A stretch of DNA of 6,927 bases from NCBI GenBank assembly GCA_934247225.1, contig CAKQJE010000037.1:1-6927 (forward strand). The letters are read 5' to 3'. Position numbers and translations under genes: made by a program. This document shows, piece after piece, positions 1 to 5,668 of the stretch; position 1 is the stretch's first letter; each line of letters opens with the position of its first letter. The notes under the pieces are model-generated. The model worked only from the letters and a program-made list of their open reading frames with translations, was not told where the DNA came from and did no database searches. This stretch comes from an uncultured Clostridia bacterium (GTDB lineage: Bacteria; Bacillota; Clostridia; Christensenellales; Borkfalkiaceae).

Positions 1-1
1 G

Positions 2-430
2 CTCAGAGCGGTGGGTGAAAACCCTGCCGCGGCAGACGCTGTCGGAATAGAGGTAAACAAATATAAATATCTTGCGATTCTTATAGGTTCGGCAATTGCG
101 GGTCTTGGCGGATTGTTCTATGTTATGGACTTTGCACAGGGAATGTACGAAAACTATTCGACGATAGAGTCCTATGGTTGGTTGTCTATTGCGCTTGTAA
201 TTTTCAGTTTGTGGAATCCGGGTATTGCGATTTTAGGATCTGTGGTATTCGGAACTCTCGACTCGTTAAGCACCAAGCTCGGATTGAGTTCTGCGGCGCA
301 AAATGCTCTCTTAGGTCTTATTCCTTATGTCGTAACGGTTATCGTTCTTCTTGCAGTAAGTATAACGGGCAGCAAAAAAATACAGCCGCCCGCCTCGCTC
401 GGAATAAATTATTTCCGAGAGGAAAGATAA
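2..430 (+). CDS. ABC transporter permease, nucleoside/simple-sugar type (C-terminal part)
   Basis: This is the C-terminal 142 residues of an inner-membrane permease; the 5' end lies outside the window. The reading frame is open from base 2 (Leu-Arg-Ala-Val-Gly-Glu-Asn-Pro), so the GTG at base 11 is an internal valine, not a start. The RAVGENP...A.AVGI signature is typical of permeases of the BmpA/NupOPQ (YufQ) nucleoside importers and related sugar importers (BPD_transp_2 family), where it marks the cytoplasmic loop that contacts the ATPase. Hydrophobic segments follow at about residues 23-43, 58-88 and 102-122 of the visible part. The end, PASLGINYFREER, resembles the usual C-terminus of the NupQ-like subunit, often the last gene of its operon, and a terminator follows at once. 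Substrate is inferred from family; nucleoside is most likely, but sugar is possible. Confidence 0.85.
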   Translation, partial: LRAVGENPAAADAVGIEVNKYKYLAILIGSAIAGLGGLFYVMDFAQGMYENYSTIESYGWLSIALVIFSLWNPGIAILGSVVFGTLDSLSTKLGLSSAAQNALLGLIPYVVTVIVLLAVSITGSKKIQPPASLGINYFREER

Positions 431-438
431 GTTTTTTT

Positions 439-476
439 AAAGCGTGTTCGTAAGAATGCGCTTTTTTATTTTTATT
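439..476 (+). terminator. Intrinsic terminator after the permease gene
   Basis: An 11-bp stem (439-449 with 454-464, including two G-T pairs) closes a GTAA loop of the GNRA type. A T-rich run follows to about 476. It begins 8 bases after the permease stop codon and should end that operon, separating it from nfnAB. Confidence 0.8.
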
Positions 477-491
477 CGCTGCATTTCGCGA

Positions 492-520
492 TTGACTTTG
501 CGGATAAAAAAATATATAAT
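492..520 (+). promoter_or_regulatory. Sigma-A type promoter for nfnAB
   Basis: TTGACT (492-497) and TATAAT (515-520) are separated by exactly 17 bp, giving a near-consensus housekeeping promoter. The expected start of transcription is near 527, leaving a leader of about 80 nt before nfnA. The -10 box lies in a 13-bp unit that is immediately duplicated. Confidence 0.85.
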
Positions 521-537
521 GAGGATATATAATGAGG
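512..537 (+). repeat. Perfect 13-bp tandem duplication spanning the -10 box
   Basis: ATATATAATGAGG occurs twice in direct succession (512-524 and 525-537). The second copy repeats TATAAT at 528-533, but 30 bp from the TTGACT box, so only the first copy is spaced for sigma-A use with that -35 element. Confidence 0.9.
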
Positions 538-547
538 TTGTCCACAG

Positions 548-584
548 GCGATTGCGGCGTTTTTGCGTGTTCTGTCGTAATCGC
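548..584 (+). promoter_or_regulatory. Leader hairpin upstream of nfnA
   Basis: Bases 548-556 pair with 576-584 (9 bp, one G-T pair) around a 19-base loop in the predicted nfnA leader. The stem ends 10 bases before the AGAGGT ribosome binding site (595-600). No T-run follows it, so it is not a terminator. It could affect mRNA stability or translation, or be incidental; I do not recognise a known riboswitch. Confidence 0.4.
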
Positions 585-605
585 TCGGCTAAGCAGAGGT
601 TTTAA

Positions 606-1493
606 ATGTATAAAATAGTAAAAAAAGAGATTTTATCCGAAAATATATTTCTTATGGACGTTCACGCTCCGAGGGTTACGGACAGATGTCTTCCGGGACA
701 GTTCGTTATCGTAAGAGCGGACGAAAAAGGCGAGAGAATTCCGCTTACGATTTGCGATTACGATCGTGAAACGGGCACGGTTACGCTTGTCGTTCAGATA
801 ATCGGGGCGTCGACGTTGAAGCTTGGCAGGCTCGGCGAAGGGGATTGTATCGAAGATATCGTCGGTCCTTTGGGCGAGCCTTCGGAACTTGTTTCTTTGT
901 CTGATGAAGAGTTGAGAAATAAAAAAATAGTATTCGTGGCGGGCGGAGTAGGCGCTGCGCCTGTATATCCGCAGGTGAAATTTCTTTCCGAAAGGGGCGC
1001 GAAATGCGACGTTATTATAGGTGCAAGGAACAAAAGTCTCATTATAATGGAAGAGGGAATGAAGAAGTATGCCGCAAACGTGCATATATGTACAGACGAC
1101 GGCAGTTACGGTTTTAAAGGTCTTGTCACGGATAAGCTTTCCGAACTTGCGGCGAGCGGAAATAATTACGACGTTTGCATTGCGATAGGTCCCGTTATAA
1201 TGATGAAATTTGTTTCGCTTTTGACAAAAAAGCTCGGAATAAGACAAATCGTCAGCATGAACCCGATTATGGTAGACGGTACGGGAATGTGCGGAGCTTG
1301 CAGGCTTACCGTAGGCGGCGAAGTTAAATTCGCGTGCGTGGACGGTCCCGAATTCGACGGGCATAAGGTCGATTTCGACGAGTGTATGAAACGTCTTACA
1401 TTATATAAAACCGAAGAGGGCAGAGCGTATCTTAAAGAAAAAGAGGGCGAAACGCACCATGGCGGTTGCGGAGTTTGCGGAGGCGAAGACTGA
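606..1493 (+). CDS. nfnA: NADH-dependent ferredoxin:NADP+ oxidoreductase, small subunit NfnA
   Basis: NfnA is the flavin and [2Fe-2S] subunit of the soluble bifurcating transhydrogenase NfnAB, which couples NADH plus reduced ferredoxin to NADP+ reduction. The ferredoxin-reductase-like fold shows GQFVIV at 31-36, the FAD-binding RIPLTI at 44-49, and the NAD-binding GGVGAAPVYP at 113-122. The C-terminal iron-sulfur module carries D224, C229, C232 and C244; in structurally known NfnA the [2Fe-2S] cluster is held by one Asp and three Cys, which these fit. The ATG at 606 has AGAGGT 5 bases upstream. At 295 residues it is slightly longer than the roughly 280 usual, owing to a His-Gly-Cys tail (residues 284-295). 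nfnB follows after 1 base. The same fold occurs in dihydroorotate dehydrogenase PyrK and sulfide dehydrogenase subunits, but the nfnB neighbour and the DGTGMCGAC motif favour NfnA. Confidence 0.92.
   Translation: MYKIVKKEILSENIFLMDVHAPRVTDRCLPGQFVIVRADEKGERIPLTICDYDRETGTVTLVVQIIGASTLKLGRLGEGDCIEDIVGPLGEPSELVSLSDEELRNKKIVFVAGGVGAAPVYPQVKFLSERGAKCDVIIGARNKSLIIMEEGMKKYAANVHICTDDGSYGFKGLVTDKLSELAASGNNYDVCIAIGPVIMMKFVSLLTKKLGIRQIVSMNPIMVDGTGMCGACRLTVGGEVKFACVDGPEFDGHKVDFDECMKRLTLYKTEEGRAYLKEKEGETHHGGCGVCGGED
1479..1483 (+). promoter_or_regulatory. Ribosome binding site that sets the nfnB start
   Basis: GGAGG lies inside the last codons of nfnA, 11 bases before the ATG at 1495. It lies downstream of the alternative in-frame ATG at 1459, which has no such site in front of it. 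It therefore supports 1495 as the start and suggests translational coupling of the two subunits. Confidence 0.7.
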
Positions 1494-1494
1494 T

Positions 1495-2889
1495 ATGGAT
1501 AAAATGAAAAGAGTGCCGGTAAAAGAAGTTCCCGCAGAAATACGAGCGAAAAATTTTGAAGAAGTATGTTGCGGCTATTTGGCGGAAGAAGCGATTTCGG
1601 AAGCCGAAAGATGCCTTCATTGCAAAAATTCGCCTTGCGTTACGGGCTGCCCCGTAGGTATAAATATTCCCGCGTTTATAGCGGAGGTTAAAAACGGCGA
1701 ATTTACGAAAGCCTACGATATTATATCGGAAAACTCGTCTCTTCCCGCGGTTTGCGGAAGAGTATGCCCGCAGGAAAGTCAGTGCGAGGGCAAATGCGTG
1801 AGGGGAATAAAAGGCGAAGCGGTTTCGATCGGAAAACTCGAAAGATTCGTTGCGGATTATGCGTCCGAAAAAGGATATGAGACGTCTGTTTCAAACGAGA
1901 AAAACGGAATCAAAGTCGCCGTTATAGGGTCGGGACCGTCGGGGCTTACATGTGCGGGCGAGCTTGCGAAAAAAGGCTATTCGGTCACGGTATTCGAAGC
2001 TCTTCATGAGTTTGGCGGCGTTTTGACTTACGGAATACCCGAATTTCGTTTACCGAAAGGCAAAATAGTAAAAAAAGAAATCGAAAAACTCGAAAAATAC
2101 GGAGTTGCTTTTGAAAAAAACGTTATTATTGGAAAATCAGTCACTATAGATGAGCTTTTCGATATCGAAAATTTCAAAGCCGTTTATGTCGGAACAGGCG
2201 CGGGTTTGCCTAAATTTATGGGTATAAAAGGCGAAACGGCTAAGGGCGTTTTCTCGGCTAACGAGTTTCTGACGAGGAGCAACCTTATGAAAGCTTACGA
2301 CAAAAATTCCGACACGCCCGTATTTAAGGCGAAAAGCGTTATCGTCGTCGGAGGCGGAAACGTCGCCATGGACGCGGCGAGAACGGCTCTTCGTCTCGGA
2401 AGCGACGTTACGATTGTATATAGGAGAGGAGAAGAGGAACTTCCCGCAAGAAAAGAGGAAGTTCACCACGCCAAAGATGAAGGCGTGAAATTCGAACTTC
2501 TTACTAATCCCGTCGAAATCGAAGCAAACGAAAACGACGAGGTTACGGGTATAAAAGTAGTTTCGATGGCTCTCGGCGAGCCTGACAAAAGCGGCAGAAG
2601 ATCGCCCGTGGAAATTAAAGGCTCGGAGAAAATTATTTCGGCAGATTGCGTGATAATGGCTCTTGGCACGTCGCCCAACCCACTTATTTCTTCCACGACG
2701 CATGGTCTCGATACGGACAGGCGTAAGTGTATTATAGCGGACGAAAACGGCGCAACTTCGAGAAAGGGCGTTTTTGCGGGCGGCGACGCGGTAACGGGTG
2801 CGGCAACGGTTATTCTCGCAATGGGCGCGGGTAAACGCGCGGCAAAAGCCATAGACGAATATATTAAGACCGAAATCGAAAGCAAGTAA
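1495..2889 (+). CDS. nfnB: NADH-dependent ferredoxin:NADP+ oxidoreductase, large subunit NfnB
   Basis: This 464-residue protein is the bifurcating subunit of NfnAB, a homologue of the glutamate synthase small subunit. Family members hold two [4Fe-4S] clusters and an FAD, and bind NADP(H). Cysteines fit both clusters: C40, C43, C48, C52 and C87, C91, C97, C101. E94 in CPQESQC is a candidate for the glutamate ligand described in some homologues. The FAD dinucleotide motif is GSGPSG (145-150), the NADP motif is GGGNVAMD (286-293), and the closing FAD motif is GDAVTGAATVI (430-440). The start at 1495 gives an N-terminus (MDKMKRVPVKEVPAEIRAKN) that resembles known NfnB proteins; an in-frame ATG at 1459 would add 12 residues overlapping nfnA. 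GltD and SudA are related alternatives, but no glutamate synthase large subunit is present and the NfnA partner adjoins it. Confidence 0.92.
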   Translation: MDKMKRVPVKEVPAEIRAKNFEEVCCGYLAEEAISEAERCLHCKNSPCVTGCPVGINIPAFIAEVKNGEFTKAYDIISENSSLPAVCGRVCPQESQCEGKCVRGIKGEAVSIGKLERFVADYASEKGYETSVSNEKNGIKVAVIGSGPSGLTCAGELAKKGYSVTVFEALHEFGGVLTYGIPEFRLPKGKIVKKEIEKLEKYGVAFEKNVIIGKSVTIDELFDIENFKAVYVGTGAGLPKFMGIKGETAKGVFSANEFLTRSNLMKAYDKNSDTPVFKAKSVIVVGGGNVAMDAARTALRLGSDVTIVYRRGEEELPARKEEVHHAKDEGVKFELLTNPVEIEANENDEVTGIKVVSMALGEPDKSGRRSPVEIKGSEKIISADCVIMALGTSPNPLISSTTHGLDTDRRKCIIADENGATSRKGVFAGGDAVTGAATVILAMGAGKRAAKAIDEYIKTEIESK

Positions 2890-2921
2890 AAAATAATGAA
2901 AAATGTCGTTTTTTTGCTTGC
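2882..2921 (+). terminator. Possible weak terminator hairpin at the end of nfnB
   Basis: GCAAG (2882-2886) pairs with CTTGC (2917-2921). The stem extends inward through a T-G pair and an A-run/T-run to about 12 bp. It starts within the last nfnB codons and its 3' arm overlaps the guaB -35 box. Only a short, delayed T-run (2928-2932) follows, so termination would be inefficient. Confidence 0.35.
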
Positions 2922-2946
2922 AATAAATTTTTGTTTAATGTATAAT
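2918..2946 (+). promoter_or_regulatory. Sigma-A type promoter for guaB
   Basis: TTGCAA (2918-2923) and TATAAT (2941-2946) are 17 bp apart. Transcription should start near 2953, giving a leader of only about 24 nt. That leaves no room for a purine riboswitch. AGGAG (2963-2967) is the ribosome binding site, 9 bases before the ATG. Confidence 0.8.
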
Positions 2947-2976
2947 GGAAAAAATTTACCTTAGGAGTCCGAACAA

Positions 2977-4476
2977 ATGGCAAAATTTTACGATGAACCT
3001 TGTCACACTTTTAACGAGTATTTATTGATTCCGGGCTACACCTCGCCCGAATGTATTCCGGCGAACGTGGATTTGTCCACGCCGCTTTGTAAATTTAAAA
3101 AAGGCGAGAAACCGCTTAAACTCAATATTCCTTTGATTTCCGCTATAATGCAGTCGGTTTCCAACGATACTCTTGCCATCGCTTTGGCAAAAGAGGGTGG
3201 AATGAGTTTTATTTACGGTTCGCAGTCCATCGAGGACGAAGCGAGAATGGTTGCGAAAGTTAAAAACTATAAGGCGGGATTTGTCGTAAGCGCGTCCAAC
3301 CTTACGCCCGACAACACGCTTGCGGACGTACTCGATTTAAAAGAACGCAACGGATTTTCCACTATTGCAGTTACGGACGACGGAACTTGCAACGGTAAAC
3401 TTTTAGGTATCGTTACGAGCAGAGATTACAGGGTAAGCAGAATGAACCTTGAAGATAAGGTTCCCGAATTTATGACTCCGCTTGCAAAGCTTATCACCGC
3501 TCCTGCGAAGACTTCGCTTAAAGAAGCCAACGACATAATCTGGGAACACAAGCTTAATTCTTTGCCGATAGTCGACGACGAAGGCAGACTTATGTATTTC
3601 GTGTTCAGAAAAGATTATGCGGAGCATAAAATCAACCCGAGAGAAATTCTGGACGAAGAGAAGAGATATATGGTCGGCGCGGGAATAAACACGCTCGATT
3701 ACGAAAAGAGAGTTCCCGCTCTCGTTGAAGCGGGTGCGGACGTTCTTTGTATCGATTCGTCCGAGGGATATACCTGCTGGCAGAAGAAAACGATTGAATT
3801 TATCAGAGAAAAATACGGCGATAAAGTCAAAGTCGGCGCGGGTAACGTCGTCGACAGAGACGGATTTATGTTTCTTGCCGAAGCGGGCGCGGATTTCGTA
3901 AAAGTCGGTATCGGCGGAGGTTCGATTTGTATTACCCGCGAAACTAAGGGTATAGGAAGAGGTCAGGCGACCGCCGTTATCGAGGTTGCCAAAGCAAGAG
4001 ACGAATATTATGAAAAAACGGGTATATACGTTCCCGTTTGCTCCGACGGCGGAATCGTTCACGACCATCATATAACTCTTGCGCTCGCTATGGGTGCGGA
4101 TTTTGTAATGCTCGGAAGGTACTTCGCTCGTTTTGACGAAAGCCCGACGCCTAAGCTCAATATCAACGGTACATACGTAAAAGAGTATTGGGGCGAAGGC
4201 AGCAACAGAGCGAGAAATTGGCAGAGATACGATCTCGGCGGTAAAAATAAACTTGCTTTCGAAGAGGGCGTTGATTCATACGTGACTTATGCGGGATCGC
4301 TTCACGACAACGTCGAAAAAACTCTTTACAAGGTTAAATCGACTATGTGTAACTGTGGAGTTACGAATATTGCCGACCTTCAAAAGAACGCGAAGCTTAC
4401 TTTGGTTTCGCAGACGAGTATCGTCGAGGGCGGTTATCACGACGTAATTTTAAAAGGCGGAAATCCTAAGATTTGA
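2977..4476 (+). CDS. guaB: IMP dehydrogenase, Tritrichomonas-like type
   Basis: The enzyme oxidises IMP to XMP with NAD+, the committed cytosolic step of guanine nucleotide synthesis. The 499-residue protein has the catalytic barrel interrupted by a CBS pair (about 101-220). The catalytic loop GGGSICIT places the nucleophile at C318. D260 in CIDSS and D357 in SDGG are the expected NAD and IMP contacts. The flap NWQRYD carries R417-Y418, the Arg-Tyr pair that activates water. Numbering is one less than the crystallised T. foetus enzyme (C319, R418-Y419), and from memory the N-terminus MAKFYDEPCHTFNEYLLIPG and many internal stretches match that protein closely. Ordinary bacterial GuaB begins differently and is usually about 485-490 residues. 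The gene has its own promoter and terminator. The N- and C-termini look complete, and no key residue is missing. Confidence 0.95.
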   Translation: MAKFYDEPCHTFNEYLLIPGYTSPECIPANVDLSTPLCKFKKGEKPLKLNIPLISAIMQSVSNDTLAIALAKEGGMSFIYGSQSIEDEARMVAKVKNYKAGFVVSASNLTPDNTLADVLDLKERNGFSTIAVTDDGTCNGKLLGIVTSRDYRVSRMNLEDKVPEFMTPLAKLITAPAKTSLKEANDIIWEHKLNSLPIVDDEGRLMYFVFRKDYAEHKINPREILDEEKRYMVGAGINTLDYEKRVPALVEAGADVLCIDSSEGYTCWQKKTIEFIREKYGDKVKVGAGNVVDRDGFMFLAEAGADFVKVGIGGGSICITRETKGIGRGQATAVIEVAKARDEYYEKTGIYVPVCSDGGIVHDHHITLALAMGADFVMLGRYFARFDESPTPKLNINGTYVKEYWGEGSNRARNWQRYDLGGKNKLAFEEGVDSYVTYAGSLHDNVEKTLYKVKSTMCNCGVTNIADLQKNAKLTLVSQTSIVEGGYHDVILKGGNPKI

Positions 4477-4492
4477 TAGAATAAAATAATTC

Positions 4493-4530
4493 GGGGTTCG
4501 CAAAGGCTTGTGCTTTGCGAACCCCTTTGT
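4493..4530. terminator. Bidirectional terminator between convergent guaB and the collagen-like gene
   Basis: A perfect 13-bp stem (4493-4505 with 4513-4525) encloses a 7-base loop. On the + strand TTTGTCATTT follows. On the - strand the tail reads GAATTATTTTATT. It lies 16 bases after the guaB stop and 8 bases after the stop of the opposing gene, so it can serve both. Confidence 0.85.
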
Positions 4531-4533
4531 CAT

Positions 4534-5526
4534 TTAATCGAGAGAGGTGATGTTTGTTATGAGCCGAGATACTGTTTGAGAATTCGTACCCGGATTTCTG
4601 AGCGTTAACGTCGATTCTTCGTCAATGCTTAAAACATGCAAATTAGAAAGATTAACGACGTCCGTCGTATTGTTTACCGTTTGTCTCGATAATGTTTCGG
4701 GTAAAAGCGTGCCGTTGAGATAATAGGCAAGCTCCGCCGTTCCCGTTGCGTCCGTTACGTTTCCGCTGTAACCGATAAGATATCTTCCCGGTTGCAACGT
4801 AAGCGACTGATTGTCTGCGCCGACGGAAACCGAAGTATCGGTGTAAGTCGATATTTCGCTTGTCAACGGAATAATTCCCTGTGCGGTAACAGTACTGTCG
4901 GTTGCTTCGAATTCGGCTGTACGGATTGCCGCGGTTGCTCCCGTCGGTCCTGTCGGACCGGTCGGACCCGTAGGTCCCGTAGGACCGGTTGGTCCTGTCG
5001 GACCTGTTGCACCCGTGGCACCTGTTTCACCCGTAGCACCCGTCGGTCCCGTCGGACCCGTTGCGCCCGTGGCACCTGTTTCACCCGTAGCACCCGTCGG
5101 TCCCGTTGCGCCTGTGGCTCCTGTTTCACCCGTAGCCCCCGTCGGACCCGTTGCGCCCGTGGCTCCTGTTTCACCCGTAGCGCCCGTTGCGCCTGTTGCT
5201 CCCGTTGCACCCGTAGCGCCTGTCGGTCCCGTTGGACCTGTTGCGCCTGTTGCTCCGGTGAAGCCTGTGAGTCCCGTTATGCCTGTCGGACCCGTGGGAC
5301 CGGTCGCACCGGTTGCGCCTGTCGGACCTGTGGGTCCCGTTGCTCCGGTAGGCCCCGTAACGCCGCCCGTCGGACCTGTCGGTCCCGTAGGACCCGTTGC
5401 CCCTCGCGGACCGGTAGGACCGATCAGCGGGTTTCTCCGACAAGGTCTTTGCGGTTGACAGTTATTTCTGCAATTTCTTCCCGACTGATTACAACCGAAA
5501 AGAAGAGAACATAAATCGTCGAACAT
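4534..5526 (-). CDS. Collagen-like surface protein, BclA-like
   Basis: The predicted 330-residue protein has three parts. Residues 1-35 form a Cys-rich, Arg/Asn-rich head (C6, C12, C19, C23, C29) ending in NPLIGPTGPRG, a junction common in spore-surface collagen-like proteins. Residues 36-198 form a collagen-like stalk of 53 Gly-X-Y triplets with Thr in nearly every Y position, broken once by GGVT at 54-57. Residues 199-330 form a beta-rich domain, probably the trimerising BclA-type C-terminal head. There is no signal peptide or membrane anchor, which fits a coat or exosporium protein assembled from the mother cell. AAAGGAG stands 5 bases before the ATG. In BclA the Gly-Pro-Thr threonines are O-glycosylated; the divergent glycosyltransferase makes that a fair inference here. 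A vegetative surface filament or a phage tail fibre is possible but less supported. Confidence 0.8.
   Translation of the reverse strand: MFDDLCSLLFGCNQSGRNCRNNCQPQRPCRRNPLIGPTGPRGATGPTGPTGPTGGVTGPTGATGPTGPTGATGATGPTGPTGITGLTGFTGATGATGPTGPTGATGATGATGATGATGETGATGATGPTGATGETGATGATGPTGATGETGATGATGPTGPTGATGETGATGATGPTGPTGPTGPTGPTGPTGPTGATAAIRTAEFEATDSTVTAQGIIPLTSEISTYTDTSVSVGADNQSLTLQPGRYLIGYSGNVTDATGTAELAYYLNGTLLPETLSRQTVNNTTDVVNLSNLHVLSIDEESTLTLRNPGTNSQTVSRLITNITSLD
4933..5421 (-). repeat. Collagen Gly-X-Thr coding repeat with 45-bp subrepeats
   Basis: The stalk-coding DNA is a 9-bp-periodic low-complexity tract. Within it a 45-bp unit encoding GATGETGATGATGPT occurs in three adjacent near-identical copies (5140-5184, 5095-5139, 5050-5094). 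A fourth copy (4996-5040) is separated by one extra GPT triplet. Synonymous differences (GCC/GCT/GCG-type) distinguish the copies. Such tracts change length by slippage and can be collapsed in assemblies. Confidence 0.9.
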
Positions 5527-5555
5527 ATTTTCTCCTTTGTCTTGTTTATTTTGCA

Positions 5556-5573
5556 GACGTATCGGAATACGTC
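5556..5573 (-). promoter_or_regulatory. Hairpin in the leader of the collagen-like gene
   Basis: GACGTAT and its exact complement form a 7-bp stem with a 4-base loop, which reads TCCG on the - strand (UNCG-type). It lies 17 bases upstream of the AAAGGAG ribosome binding site and lacks a T-run, so a role in leader stability or in binding a regulator is more likely than termination. Confidence 0.4.
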
Positions 5574-5575
5574 CG

Positions 5576-5608
5576 AAAAACGGAATTTAAAAAACAAATT
5601 CCTGTTTT
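5576..5608. repeat. AT-rich imperfect inverted repeat in the divergent intergenic region
   Basis: GGAATTT (5582-5588) pairs with AAATTCC (5596-5602) around a 7-base loop. The stem extends outward to about 12 bp with one bulge. On the - strand a GTTTTTT run follows, so it resembles a weak terminator or attenuator. It could equally be an operator, because it lies directly downstream of the CATACAAT box. Confidence 0.4.
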
Positions 5609-5616
5609 ATTGTATG
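5608..5616 (-). promoter_or_regulatory. Candidate sporulation-type -10 box for the collagen-like gene
   Basis: On the - strand these bases read CATACAATA. This fits the sigma-E -10 consensus CATACAnT and the sigma-K form CATAnnnTA. The predicted transcript would start near 5601, about 75 nt before the ATG. I found no good -35 partner, so the call rests on the -10 match and on the nature of the gene. Confidence 0.4.
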
Positions 5617-5642
5617 AAAAATGTCGCGCCCGCTGACACAGG

Positions 5643-5650
5643 CATATAAT
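5643..5650 (+). promoter_or_regulatory. Candidate -10 box for the glycosyltransferase gene
   Basis: CATATAAT contains a perfect sigma-A TATAAT (5645-5650) and is one base from the sigma-E -10 box. No convincing TTGACA lies 16-18 bp upstream. Transcription would start near 5657, just ahead of the ribosome binding site. Confidence 0.4.
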
Positions 5651-5658
5651 GAAGTAAC

Positions 5659-5662
5659 GGAG
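5659..5662 (+). promoter_or_regulatory. Ribosome binding site that sets the glycosyltransferase start
   Basis: GGAG is 6 bases before the ATG at 5669. The upstream in-frame ATG at 5621 has no such site, and its 16 extra residues do not belong to the glycosyltransferase fold. The start at 5669 is therefore preferred. Confidence 0.7.
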
Positions 5663-5668
5663 AAATTT

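Noticed and set aside
532..618. 28-codon ORF in the nfnA leader overlapping the nfnA start, a possible leader peptide
   Set aside because: Its ATG lies about 5 bases after the predicted transcription start with no ribosome binding site. It shows no run of regulatory codons, so it is probably chance.
1459..1494. Upstream ATG adding 12 residues to NfnB
   Set aside because: It lies inside nfnA with no ribosome binding site in front of it, and the added residues are just the nfnA tail in another frame. ATG 1495 has GGAGG upstream and fits family N-termini.
2463..2885. Long - strand ORFs inside nfnB (also 2137-2703) and inside guaB (3403-4071)
   Set aside because: They are shadows of strongly conserved genes on the other strand, have no recognisable protein motifs, and their compositions mirror the sense codons.
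2890..2976. Purine riboswitch upstream of guaB
   Set aside because: The predicted leader is about 24 nt, too short for one, and no conserved purine aptamer core is visible.
5015..5458. Long + strand ORF rich in Pro-Val-Gly-Pro-Val repeats opposite the collagen-like gene
   Set aside because: It is the antisense reading of the 9-bp-periodic collagen repeat. Periodic repeats keep several frames open, and it has no ribosome binding site or non-repeat domain.
5621..5668. Upstream ATG adding 16 residues to the glycosyltransferase
   Set aside because: It has no Shine-Dalgarno site and covers the predicted -10 box. The fold starts at MTISVCLIVKNEE (5669).
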